A stretch of 64,000 nucleotides of DNA from Streptomyces sp. NBC_00376. GTDB taxonomy: Bacteria > Actinomycetota > Actinomycetes > Streptomycetales > Streptomycetaceae. Where the stretch lies: positions 1-64,000 of the forward strand of contig NZ_CP107960.1 in NCBI RefSeq assembly GCF_036077095.1. Reading direction: 5' to 3'. Below, piece by piece: positions 26,163 to 35,034 of this stretch (position 1 is the first letter of the stretch; each line of letters begins with the position of its first letter). A program made the position numbers and the translations under genes. Under the pieces are notes generated by a model, which was not told where the DNA came from, did not search any database, and was given only the letters and a program-made list of their open reading frames with translations.

Positions 26163-26395
26163 CAGGCGACAGCCGGGCGCTGAGCGGCGAGGCGGGTGAG
26201 GTGGGCCTCGCGCAGCTCCTCCCACGGGGTGCACTGCTCGGGGTCGGGCAGGCCGTTGGTGGCGATATCCTCGAGGACGACGGCGAACCGGTCGGCGTCG
26301 GCGCGGGTCTTGGCCGCGTACGCGCGCACCGCGTCGGCGGCCGCGGGCTCCAGCTGCCGGGCGGCGGTGTCGGCGGGGGCCGGCTGTTCGCTCAT
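26162..26395 (-). CDS. 77-residue helical protein, first gene of a small operon
   Basis: A small acidic, Ala-rich helical protein. It begins MSEQPAPADTAARQLEP and carries TPWEELREAHLTRLAAQRP at the end. It is followed with one-base overlap by the 51-residue gene. It could be an antitoxin-like partner. Upstream lie five copies of CGTGACA and an inverted copy, candidate operator sites for autoregulation. The family is not recognised. Confidence 0.5.
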   Translation of the reverse strand: MSEQPAPADTAARQLEPAAADAVRAYAAKTRADADRFAVVLEDIATNGLPDPEQCTPWEELREAHLTRLAAQRPAVA

Positions 26396-26552
26396 CGAGG
26401 CCTCCAGGGCGCGAACGGACGTGTGCCACCACGGTATCGGCCGCACGGCGGCCGTGGGACCGCTCCGCTCACTCAGCCCCGGGCGTGCGGCTGCAGTTCC
26501 TTCCACCTTGAGGCACCAGAGTTCGCCGGCACGCGTAGTTGCTCCGAGAGGG

Positions 26553-26684
26553 GTGTCACGCTGATCGGCGAGGCGGCCCAAATCCAGGGCCGGGCCCGTG
26601 GTTCCGGGCCGGACTGTCAGCGTGACACCCCGACGTGACAGCCGGATCGGGGTGCGTGACACAGGTGGGCGTGACAGCGTGACA
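26553..26684. repeat. CGTGACA repeats with an inverted partner
   Basis: CGTGACA occurs five times in one orientation (26621, 26634, 26655, 26670, 26678). The inverted form TGTCACG is at 26554. The outer copies build a 13-base inverted repeat, GGTGTCACGCTGA at 26552-26564 and TCAGCGTGACACC at 26617-26629. The array fills the 316-base gap between the gene ending at 26712 and the small operon starting at 26395. It could be an operator cluster, replication iterons or a transfer-protein recognition array. Confidence 0.65.
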
Positions 26685-26711
26685 ATCACCTCGGTGATCG
26701 TGGATGCGGTG

Positions 26712-27448
26712 CTACGGCCGGACGCGAGTGAGGAACGCGGCGAGCGCGCCAGCGGCTTCAGGTTCGGTGGTGGCGATCCGGGCCGCGAACGCCAGCTGGT
26801 CGATGTCGGTGCCGGGGACCAGGCGGGCGAGTTCGGCGAGCAGCGCGGCGTGCGCGAGGACAGGCGGCGGCAGGAGGCCGGCGGCGGCTTCGCGGGCGGC
26901 GGGGTCGCGGTAGTATCCGAGGTGCGCGGCCAGGGCGTGCGCGAGCCAGGCGTCGACGTCGGCTTGGACGTAGCCGCTGGCTCGCCGGTGAGCTCGTCAC
27001 GGGCGGCTTCGTCGCCGTCGCGGGGCTCGATCTGCTCCAGCGTGCCCAGCTCGCGCAGCGCCTGGAGCTCGTCGGCGCGGGCCGCGATCCGGGCGGCTTC
27101 TCGCAGCTCGGCTTCCCGGGCGGCGGCCGCGGCGTCGGCGGCGAGCTCGGCCTGGACGAAGTCGTCGGCGTCCGGGTCATAGACGGTGCCTGCAGGCGCG
27201 GCGGCGAGCAGTTGGTCGATGCGTTCCCACTCCGCGAGCTCCGCCGGGCCGCGGGCGTCGTCGGCCAGGTTCTCGTGCCGGGACACCTGCCGGGCGTCGA
27301 ACCAGGCGTCATCGAGGGCCGCCGCGACAGCGCCCTTCGCCCGGCGCCGTACGACGCGGCGGCCGATGCGGGCGGGGTCGACCGGCTCGCGGGGCCCAGC
27401 GACGCGCGGGGCGAGCGGACGGTGTGCGGTGTGCCGGGGCGTGGTCAT
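26712..27448 (-). pseudogene. Unrecognised plasmid-type gene with one frameshift
   Basis: About 245 residues when repaired. The first part has a basic segment (IGRRVVRRRAKGAVAAAL) and a long Ala/Glu/Arg helix (a coiled-coil candidate). Near 26990 the frame shifts, and coding continues with SGYVQADVDAWLAHALAAHL to TGTDIDQLAFA-like sequence, ending AAFLTRVRP at 26712. ATG start with GAGG upstream. No family recognised. The location beside helix-turn-helix, repeat array and small operon suggests an integrated plasmid segment. Confidence 0.5.
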
Positions 27449-27700
27449 CTTCGGCCTCGTATTCGTGGTGCGGATTCGGGGCGGGCCGCCGCCAGGGCGC
27501 TGTACGGCGGCCCGCAGATCTGAGCCGAGGCTCGGTAGTTGTCACCGGCGGCACTGCTTATCTTGTTCTTTATGGTCTGGCCTCGAACGATGCCCCGAAC
27601 GCGGTCGCTCATACGGGGATTCCAGGGACGTGAACACGGCCTCCGCCTGATCCTGTGCTCCGACCAAAGAGGCACTGACCAGTACGAAGGCCGTGGGGGA

Positions 27701-29138
27701 ATGAGTCTGCTGCATCACGATGTCCGGCGCAAAGCGTTCGCGGTGGCGTCACGCTTCCGGGACGACTTCTTCGACTGTCTGACCGTGCGCGGGGACACGC
27801 TGTTCGAGCTGACCGACGCGGTGCTGTGCGCGGACGGCCCGGTGACCACGCCGGTGGATCTGACGCTGACGGCCGAACACCGTCGCGGGCACGGCGCGAT
27901 GTACGACGCGCTGAACCGCGGGCACGTGGACGTGCCGCGGCTGCGGCAGGTGCTGGCTGGGCTGCCGCAGCCCGAGGCCGCCGACGGGCGTCTGGTCCTG
28001 GCGGTGGACGTCACCCACTGGCTCCGGCCGGACGCGCCGACCAGCGCGGATCGTTTGTTCTGCCACGTCTATGGCCGCAGCGGACGCTCCTCGGACCAGT
28101 TCGTGCCCGGCTGGCCCTACTCGTTCGTCGCCGCGCTGGAGTCGGGCCGGACCTCGTGGTGTCAGATCCTGGACGCGCTGCGGCTGGGACCGGCCGACGA
28201 CGTCGCCGAGGTCACCGCTGCCCAGGTCCGCCGTGTGGTCGAGGACCTCATCGACATGGGCCGTTGGCAGGCAGGTGACGGCGACATCCTGGTCGTCTTC
28301 GATGCCGGCTATGACGCTCCGCGCATGGCCTATCTGCTGGAAGGACTGCCGGTAGAGGTCCTGGGGCGGATGCGCACGGACCGTGTGATGCGCAAGCCGG
28401 TCCCGGTGCCGTGGATCTCACCGCCGCAGGGTGGACGCCCGCCCAAGCACGGCAAGGAGTTCCGCTTCGCCAAGCCCGACACCTGGGGCGATACCGACGC
28501 CGCGACGGTGCAGGTCACCGACCGATACGGCACCGTTCGCGTGATGGCCTGGGACCGTATCCATCCTCGTCTGACCACTCGGTCGGCGTGGATCGACCAC
28601 ACCGGTGAACTCCCCGTCATCGAGGGCACGTTGATCCGGCTGGAGGTCGACCGCCTGCCTGGCGGCCACGATCCGCTCCCGCTCTGGCTGTGGTCGTCAG
28701 CCACTGGCCTGGAGGGCGAGGGTGTCGACCTGCGCTGGCAGGCGTTCCTGCGCAGATTCGACTTGGAACACACTTTCCGGATGATCAAGCAGACGCTGGG
28801 CTGGACCCGCCCAAAGCTCCGCACACCTGAGGCGGCGGACCGGTGGACCTGGCTGATCGTCGCTGCCCACACGCAACTCCGCCTCGCCCGCCCACTGGCG
28901 GTGGACCTCCGCCACCCCTGGGAGAAGCCGGCCGAGCCCGGCCGGCTCACTCCCGCCCGGGTCCGCCGGGGTTCAGGAACCTCCGCCCGAACCTGCCTTG
29001 CCCTGCGCGTGCACCCAAACCCAACCGGCCGGGCCCCGGCAGACCACTCGGTTCGAAAAACCGGCACCCCGCCACCCGCTACGACGTGGGCAAGACCACC
29101 AGACGCCCGGAAAGCATCACCGAACGCGATCAGCTCAG
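27701..29138 (+). CDS. IS701-like DDE transposase (NF041680-type)
   Basis: It starts MSLLHHDVRRKAFAVASRFR and has the catalytic acids in LVLAVDVTHWLRPD, LVVFDAGYD and FDLEHTFRMIKQTLGW, the arrangement seen in IS701-like Streptomyces transposases. The DDE domain is intact. After RLTPARVRRG the expected tail (FRNLRPN, then PGPGRPLGSKN and VESITER-type sequence) is in the next frame, one G missing near 28971; as read, the ORF continues past the right inverted repeat to 30001. I end it where the family tail ends. It may be active if the frameshift is an error or tolerated. Confidence 0.8.
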
Positions 29139-29153
29139 AGGCGGAACACGACA

Positions 29154-29429
29154 TCAGAATGGAACGGCCAGCCCGGCCTCGCGCAATCGAAGCAGTGCCA
29201 TGCCCATGCACTCGGCGACCGAGGCCCCGTCGGCCCTCATCCCACCGTCCAGCGGCCCACCAGAAGCAGCGAATGTCCACGCCGGCTGACCGTCACGCAT
29301 GCGCTCCGCGTCGACCCGGATCATGGCACCGACTCCCTGCTCGCCTAGCCACTCCAGGATGGACAGCGTCACGTCCTCGACGCCGCTGTCCAGGTCCACC
29401 TTGGGCCGCCGCCCCATCCCCTTGGCCAT
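29154..29429 (-). CDS. Passenger gene of the 1.9-kb transposon
   Basis: A 91-residue protein starting MAKGMGRRPKVDLDSG, with an acidic helix, a segment around VGAMIRVDAERMRDGQPAWT, and the helix VAECMGMALLRLREAGL. It is encoded opposite to the transposase and ends close to that gene's tail. It sits wholly inside the inverted repeats, so it moves with the element. No family is recognised; an accessory or regulatory role in transposition is possible. Starts at 29450 or 29468 are alternatives. Confidence 0.55.
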   Translation of the reverse strand: MAKGMGRRPKVDLDSGVEDVTLSILEWLGEQGVGAMIRVDAERMRDGQPAWTFAASGGPLDGGMRADGASVAECMGMALLRLREAGLAVPF

Positions 29430-29611
29430 GGCCGCAACCCTACTCAGCATCTGATCGGGTCGCGTCACCCACTCTCAAGGCGACTCGGACCATAAAGAAC
29501 AAGCTTATAGGCTGCACAGAAACCAGGTCGAAGCAGCCGGACTGTCACCAGAGAGGCGCGGGAGTTGTCACACATAGTCGGTCACTGGTCTTCCTGTCAC
29601 GGGGGCGCAGT

Positions 29612-30001
29612 GTGACTCGCGACGACCTCATCGCGATGCTCCGCGACCAGACTCCGGCATGCGGACCTGCGCGTAACGCCTTGATCGCCGGGGCTGACTT
29701 CGTCGTCTGGGACGGCCTGGTCCCTGCCAACCGGCACGCAGGCGTCTTCCGGCGTCGAATGCACCACTCCTTGAAGCGTGGCCGCACGGTCGATGGCGCG
29801 GCCGAGAGTGTCGACATCCTTCTGCGAGCCGGGGAAGAGCCGCTTCGTACCGGATCCATCGACGCGGTGGACAGGTCATCCTGGTTCACGATCTTCCTGA
29901 ACTCCACGGCGACAGTAGTGGTGGCCTGCTGCGGCGGACGCCGACCCACCACCATGGAGTCGGCCAACACCCCCGAGTCCGGCGCCCAACCTCGCAGGTG
30001 A
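29612..30001 (+). CDS. Unknown protein next to the transposon
   Basis: A 129-residue soluble protein (RDDLIAMLRDQTPACGPARN; WFTIFLNSTATVVVACCGGR near the end). GTG start with GGGGG seven bases upstream. It lies about 100 bases beyond the transposon's right end and in frame with the transposase read-through, which is fortuitous. No domain is recognised. Confidence 0.45.
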   Translation: MTRDDLIAMLRDQTPACGPARNALIAGADFVVWDGLVPANRHAGVFRRRMHHSLKRGRTVDGAAESVDILLRAGEEPLRTGSIDAVDRSSWFTIFLNSTATVVVACCGGRRPTTMESANTPESGAQPRR

Positions 30002-30134
30002 CAACAAGCCTGCCTATGAGCTCGTAACACGATCATGTTGCTGACACGGACTGGGCGCAGCCCGAGTACCAGCTCCAGCTGTAAGAACCGGCTTGCACCG
30101 CGCATTGTCAGAGGCATCAGGCACACTGCGCCGT

Positions 30135-30977
30135 ATGAACTTGGTGACCGCGCACGACTACGCCTGGATCCGCACCTCGCCGCTCTTCCGCCACGCAATG
30201 GAGAGCGGATACACCCTGACACTGATACAGGGGCGGAGCCCGCGCGAGGTGCTGCGCGCGATGGAGGCGGAACCGCGCGGCACTGGGGAGGGAACGGCCG
30301 GGCTGATCGAGGCGGACGACGCCCACCGCGCCGAGACGGGCTACGACTACTGGGACGAGTCCTACGTCGCGGGCGCCTTCAGCACTCCGGGCGAGAACGG
30401 CGACTGGACACTCGTCCTCGGCTTCGATGGTGGCCTGGGGATCGAGGGCGCGTGCGTGGAGACGCTGTCGAAGGGCGGCCGGGTCGTGGCGCACTCGAGC
30501 AACGGCGGCAAGCCCATCCACCTCTTCCACTGGTTCGAGGACGGTGAGCTCTGTACGACGTTCGAGGGCCCCTCGGCGCGCGACGGCAACAGCCCCGATG
30601 AACTGGTTCCCCTGTTGCGGGAAGTCGGCTTCCCTCTGACTCCCGAGGGAGAGCACGACGAGAGCGCCCCGGTCGTCGACGGGAAGGCGGCGGTCCTCGC
30701 TCTGGCCGAGAGACTCACCGGCATACGCGTCACCGAATCCCTCCTCCAGGACGCCACGTACGAACTGGGACTCGTCCCCGAACAGCCTGCCGAGGAGTGG
30801 ACCGGCCTAGTCATCGACATCACCGATGCCCACGGGGAGCGTCTCTACAAGGAATGGACCTACGAGGAGATCGCGGCGGCTTCGGACCGCGCACGGACGG
30901 AGGCGAACGCGCCGGTCGTGATCACCTACAACGAGCCTGTGGCCATGGATCGTTCGGAGCACGAGACAGGTGAGTAG
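30135..30977 (+). CDS. DUF6461-family protein
   Basis: A 280-residue acidic cytosolic protein. The N-terminal part, with VTAHDYAWIRTSPLFRHAME, the repeated WTLVLGFDGGLGIEG-like strand and GKPIHLFHWFEDGELCTTFE, matches the actinobacterial DUF6461 family of unknown function. The tail from about residue 190 is extra. Relatives are often found near polymorphic toxins or immunity genes, which I mention only as background. The ATG is at 30135; the earlier in-frame GTG-type starts lack a ribosome binding site. Confidence 0.7.
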   Translation: MNLVTAHDYAWIRTSPLFRHAMESGYTLTLIQGRSPREVLRAMEAEPRGTGEGTAGLIEADDAHRAETGYDYWDESYVAGAFSTPGENGDWTLVLGFDGGLGIEGACVETLSKGGRVVAHSSNGGKPIHLFHWFEDGELCTTFEGPSARDGNSPDELVPLLREVGFPLTPEGEHDESAPVVDGKAAVLALAERLTGIRVTESLLQDATYELGLVPEQPAEEWTGLVIDITDAHGERLYKEWTYEEIAAASDRARTEANAPVVITYNEPVAMDRSEHETGE

Positions 30978-31057
30978 CGAACGGGCGCGTGGAGGGTGCC
31001 CCCCGGGGCACTCGCCGCCCTCTGCAGGGGAGCTTGCCGCCATGAGAGCTTCTTCGA

Positions 31058-31870
31058 TCACGGAGCGGCTGCCCTCTTGAGCCGTCGGTAGCAGATGAGG
31101 CTGCAGGCGAGGGAAATGAGGGCATCGTGGAGTTCGGTGCGGCGTTCCCATCGGACGGCGAGTCGTTTGAAGTGGTGGAGCAGGGCAAAGGTCTGCTCGA
31201 CGACGTAGCGGAGCTTGCCCAGGCCCTTGATGTTCGGGCCGCCCTTGCGTGAGATGACGGGCAGGATCCTGCGCTTGCGCAGTTCCTCTCGGTTGGGGTT
31301 GGAGTCGTAGCCCTTTGTCGCCGAGCAGGGCTTCGGGCCTTCGGCGAGGTCGTCCGGGGCGGCCCGCGACGGGCGGGACGCCGTCGACCAGAGCGAGGGT
31401 CAGGGTGACGTCGTTGACGTTGGCCGCAGTGGTGATGACTTTGAGCGGGGTGCCGCGTCCGTCGCAGATCAGGTGATGTTTGCTGCCCGTTTTCCGCCGG
31501 TCGACCGGCGACGGACCGGTGTCGGGTCCCCCTTATTCGCGCGGATGTGGGAACCATCCACGCACGCCCGCGACCAGTCCAGTTCGCCGGCCGCGTTCAG
31601 CTCCGCGAGCAGGGTCCGGTGCAACCGGTCGAAAACCCCTTCCTTCTGCCATCGGTCCAGGCGACGCCAGCAGGTCTGCCCTGAGCCGAACCCCAGCTCC
31701 AGGGGCAAAAGTTGCCAGGCTATGTCGTTGTAGAGGACGAACAAGATGCCCTGAAGGCAGAGCCGGTCCGACACCGGCCGAGGCCCCGGCGACCGCTCCG
31801 GCCACGGAGGCAGCAACGGCTCGATCAACGCCCACAACTCATCGTCCACGATCAACGGTCGAGTACCCAC
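31058..31870 (-). pseudogene. IS5-family transposase, frameshifted
   Basis: It opens with LIVDDELWALIEPLLPPWPE and WQLLPLELGFGSGQTCWRRL, then VDGSHIRANKGDPTPV. The frame shifts near 31480 and again near 31330 through TPLKVITTAANVNDVT, LLGDKGYDSNPNREELRKR and RYVVEQTFALLHHFKRLAVR to LICYRRLKRAAAP. All three catalytic regions are present. With two indels it is inactive as read. No inverted repeats could be fixed. Confidence 0.75.
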
Positions 31871-32009
31871 ACCATCACGAACGGCCGAATCGTCACACCG
31901 GTAACGCCCAACCAGAGCATCTCAACAAGATCGTGTTACAAGCTCTATGTGAAAACTATCGCGCTTTGGCTCAAGATCTGGTTTATAGCAGGCTCAGAAT
32001 TCGGCCGGG

Positions 32010-32273
32010 TCAGAACCGGAAGGAAATTTTCGACACGGCCGTGAAATCCGCGCGGAGGCCATCGGCCCGTGTGCCCCATTCCGTGAAATGCGACTCCGTG
32101 ATGGCTTCCGCGACGATGGGATGCAGCTCCTCCTCCGTCGCCCCGGCCTCCTGGAGCTCCAGGATCTGCTTCGTGTAGGTGGGCGAGATGTCCGTGGTGA
32201 TCTGGCGCTCGCGGCCGTCGTCCGAGCTGCCCGTGCAGGTGAATCCGAAGTACGCCATCACCTCCACCATCAT
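32010..32273 (-). CDS. Small unknown protein at the Tn7-like element boundary
   Basis: An 87-residue protein (MMVEVMAYFGFTCTG, then TDISPTYTKQILELQEAGAT, EEELHPIVAEAITESHF). AGGGG precedes the ATG at 32273. The open frame runs further upstream to 32348, exactly where the tnsA remnant starts on the other strand, so the true N-terminus may have been lost at that junction. No family recognised. Confidence 0.45.
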   Translation of the reverse strand: MMVEVMAYFGFTCTGSSDDGRERQITTDISPTYTKQILELQEAGATEEELHPIVAEAITESHFTEWGTRADGLRADFTAVSKISFRF

Positions 32274-32344
32274 GCCCCTGGAGGTGGAAGCCTGTGCGCG
32301 TGCCTGTGCTCTGACCTGCGGTTGCCACTCGGATTCGGTCGCTT

Positions 32345-32582
32345 CCACCAGGGGTTCCTCGCCGGCTACCGCCGTGGCTGGCTGTTCGACCCGGGCCTGG
32401 TGGCCGCCCTTCGGGCTGCGGACTTGGGCGGCATGTCACTGGGGGATGCCTTCAGGCTGCTGTCGGAGTGGCCACGGCCGCTGGTGAAGTCGGCGGTGCT
32501 GCACTTGCTGTGGTCCGGGTATGTGGCGGCCGAGTTGGACCGGCCGCTGAGCGCGGGGCACGTGCTGCGGAGGGCTGTTTGA
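32345..32582 (+). pseudogene. tnsA: C-terminal remnant of a TnsA-like endonuclease gene
   Basis: About 78 codons encode LFDPGLVAALRAADLGGMSL, then a stretch ending LHLLWSGYVAAELDRPLSAG, resembling the C-terminal winged domain of the TnsA-like subunit. The catalytic N-terminal nuclease domain is missing. Its stop overlaps the tnsB start (TTGA). Identity rests mainly on this position directly before tnsB. Confidence 0.5.
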
Positions 32583-33470
32583 GCGGGGCGGGGACGAGGC
32601 TGGGGGGCGGGTCCCATTTCCGGCTGGACGGTGAGACGGTCGAGGTCGTGGAGTTCGCCAGTTTGGCCACGGGCCTGGAGGTCGTCCTCAAGAACGGGCG
32701 TGACCGGCTGGCGCGGATGTCGCTTCGCGAGCTGCTGACCTCGGATCGCGCGGAGCTGATTCACAACGGATCGGGTCCGGCTTCCTGCAATGACGAGGAC
32801 GCCGCGGCTGTGTTTTTGAACTGGCTGACCAAGGAACAGAAGAAGGAGGTCCCTGGAGCGGGCCGAGCATGTGCGCGAGATGCTGACGGGTTACCGCTCG
32901 GGCAGTGAGGATCTTCCGCGGCCTGATGAGCCACGGCCTCAGTACGCTCCTGGCCTGCCGCTGCACGGTCGGTATGAGGCCAAGGCCGCGGAACTGGGAG
33001 TGTCCACCCGATCAGTGCGCCGGTGGGTGCAGGCGTTCCGTGAGCACGGTGAGGCTGGTCTGGCGCCGAGGGCGGCGCACGCGGACGGCGGGCTAAGCAA
33101 TGCCGACCCGCACTGGGTGGAGGCCGCGGTGGAGGTGTTGAGCGAGCACGCGCAGGAGTCACGGCCCTCGGTGAAAGTGGTGTTGGAAGAGGCCGAGGCC
33201 CGAGTCAAGAGCAAGTTCAAGCTGATCAAGGTGCCGGTGCCGCCGCAGACGACGGCCTACCGGTGGATGCAGGAGCTGGAGCGGCGCCATCCGACGTTCC
33301 GGCTGAGTACCCAGCGCAACCGGGACATCGCCGATCGCCCGAAGGGGGTCTACGGGAAGCTGCGGCCCACGCGTCCGGGCGAGTACGTGCTGATGGACAC
33401 CACGCGGCTGGACGTGTTCGCGCTCGATCCGGTGACGCTGCGTTGGATGCAGGCGGAGTTGACGCTGGCT
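32579..33470 (+). pseudogene. tnsB: TnsB-like transposase, 5' part
   Basis: The first part of a TnsB/Mu-type DDE transposase. TTG start with GGAGG upstream, coupled to the tnsA stop. Frame one covers GSHFRLDGETVEVVEFASLA to LTKEQKKE; an extra base near 32855 shifts to the frame of EHVREMLTGYRSGSEDL, the helix-turn-helix AAELGVSTRSVRRWVQAF and the first catalytic Asp in GEYVLMDTTRLDVFA. The coding is cut after LRWMQAELT by the 7.3-kb recombinase element and resumes at 40813. Confidence 0.8.
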
Positions 33471-33471
33471 T

Positions 33472-35034
33472 GTGCACGACTGGTCACTGACCGCGTACGT
33501 TGCGCCGGTGATGCAGAGATCTGGCTGGACAGTTCACTACACCAGCCGCGACGTCGACCGGCCCGCTGCTGGGCCTTCCTGGCTGCGTGACCTGCCCGAT
33601 GACCTGATGCCGTGGCTCGACGAGGCCGGGCTGCCGGACGGGCTGCCGTTCCTGTTGTCGCCTCGATTCGAGTACGACGTGGTGCTCAACTCGTACTTCC
33701 ATCGAGTGGATCTCATCGATGCCCCGTGGAACAGCAACGCCAACCGGGCTCGTGCCCTGGCGAGTTACCTGAACTTCCTGCACCGCGCCCGTGGCGGGAA
33801 GTCGTGGCGGCAGGCGACCGAGGCCGATCACCTGGCGTTTCATCAGTGGCGGCGCCGTGATCCGGCAGGTCCGCGGGTGGCGGGCGGCACCTGGAGCCAG
33901 GAGGTCGCGCACGTCAACCAGTTCTTCGAGTGGGCGGTACGGCAGAACCAGCTTGGCGCCGTCCCGATCCCGCACCGCTCGCGACGGCCTGCGCCGCTGG
34001 GGACGTTCACGGGTACGCCGAGGGCTTACGCGGAGGAGACGGTCCCTGCGACCTATGCGCATGATGAGGGCGCCGAGCGGATCGAGTGGCTCCCGCCGGC
34101 TTCCTACCGGCTCTGGCGGGACGTTGGCCTGCGCGGATACGGGGCGGACGGGCTGCCCTCGGGCCGGTTCAAGGGCCGCTGGTCGGCGAGGAACGCGACG
34201 TTCACGGATCTCATGGTCCGCACCGGCATGCGGCTGTCCGAGCAATCCCACCTGACCACGATGGAGATGCCAGTCCGGGTCGGTCTGGGCGGCTACCAGC
34301 GGTTTTGGCTGCCCGGGGCGATCGCGAAGTACTTCTCCGCCCGCTGGATCTACGCCCCGCACAGCGTGGTGCGCGACCTGGCGGCCTACGCGGAACTGGA
34401 CCGCGCGGAGGTGGCCGAGGACGCCCGCGCGGCCGGACGCTACCGGCGGTGGCGCCGCCCGCTGGTGATCGACGACCCGTCGCGTCCGCAGCTGGTGCGG
34501 GTAACCGGCGGGGCTCGCCGCCCTCTGAACCTGCGCGAGCTCAAGCCGATGGAACGGCGCCGGCTGCTGGTGGAGACTACGGACGGCCTGGAGCCGGCGT
34601 TGTTCTGGCTCGGCGAGGACGGGCAGCCTCTGGCGGTGTCGACCTGGAAGAGTGTCTTCGCCGACGCCAACGACCGCTGCCGGGGCCAGCGGATCGCGCT
34701 GTCGTGTCATGCCCACCTTCTGCGGCACGGATTTGCCGTGGTGACCTTGGAACAGCTTCAGCGGGGCCACATCGCGGCCCTGGCCGAGCTCAACGAGGCC
34801 CAACGCGGCCACTACACCCGCATCTTCGGCGACCCTCTCGACTGGGTCCGCCGCAGACTCGGACACCGGTCGGTCCTCACCACGGCCATTTACCTGCACG
34901 CCCTGCAGGAGCTGGAGATGGAGACGCGAATGGCTCTGGTCCCCGACTCCTGGGAGGACCCCCGCGACACCCCGCTCCAGCGGATCGGCGAGGACACGCC
35001 GCCGTCAGCCGAGGAGAGGGAGACGATCGGATGA
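33472..35034 (+). CDS. Tyrosine recombinase, first of the trio
   Basis: A roughly 520-residue site-specific recombinase with a recognisable catalytic set: Arg in VRTGMRLSEQS, the HLLRH box, and GHRSVLTTAIYLH with the nucleophilic Tyr. An SAM-like N-terminal core-binding domain lies around FHQWRRRDPAG to FEWAVRQNQ. GTG 33472 lies right at the element end; an ATG at 33511 is the other choice. The stop overlaps the next start (ATGA). It corresponds in position to TnpA of Tn554. Confidence 0.8.
   Translation: MHDWSLTAYVAPVMQRSGWTVHYTSRDVDRPAAGPSWLRDLPDDLMPWLDEAGLPDGLPFLLSPRFEYDVVLNSYFHRVDLIDAPWNSNANRARALASYLNFLHRARGGKSWRQATEADHLAFHQWRRRDPAGPRVAGGTWSQEVAHVNQFFEWAVRQNQLGAVPIPHRSRRPAPLGTFTGTPRAYAEETVPATYAHDEGAERIEWLPPASYRLWRDVGLRGYGADGLPSGRFKGRWSARNATFTDLMVRTGMRLSEQSHLTTMEMPVRVGLGGYQRFWLPGAIAKYFSARWIYAPHSVVRDLAAYAELDRAEVAEDARAAGRYRRWRRPLVIDDPSRPQLVRVTGGARRPLNLRELKPMERRRLLVETTDGLEPALFWLGEDGQPLAVSTWKSVFADANDRCRGQRIALSCHAHLLRHGFAVVTLEQLQRGHIAALAELNEAQRGHYTRIFGDPLDWVRRRLGHRSVLTTAIYLHALQELEMETRMALVPDSWEDPRDTPLQRIGEDTPPSAEERETIG

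Larger units (their letters stand above)
27562..29503 (+). mobile_element. Complete transposon with TIRs, TSD and passenger gene
   Basis: A 1,942-base element bounded by perfect 16-base inverted repeats (CTTGTTCTTTATGGTC at 27562-27577, its complement at 29488-29503) and flanked by a 5-base target duplication CTTAT (27557-27561 and 29504-29508). It carries a plus-strand DDE transposase and a minus-strand small gene at its right end. The intact ends and duplication indicate a fairly recent insertion. Confidence 0.9.

Noticed and set aside
26621..26684. CGTGACA array as a CRISPR remnant
   Set aside because: The repeat unit is only seven bases and spacing varies from 8 to 21, which fits operator or iteron sites rather than CRISPR.
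29139..30001. Read-through tail of the IS701-like transposase as a real protein end
   Set aside because: It crosses the right inverted repeat into unrelated sequence; the family tail is visible in the next frame.
34086..35030. N-terminal extension of the second recombinase into the first
   Set aside because: It would overlap the catalytic region of the first recombinase; the ATGA overlap at 35031 is the natural start.
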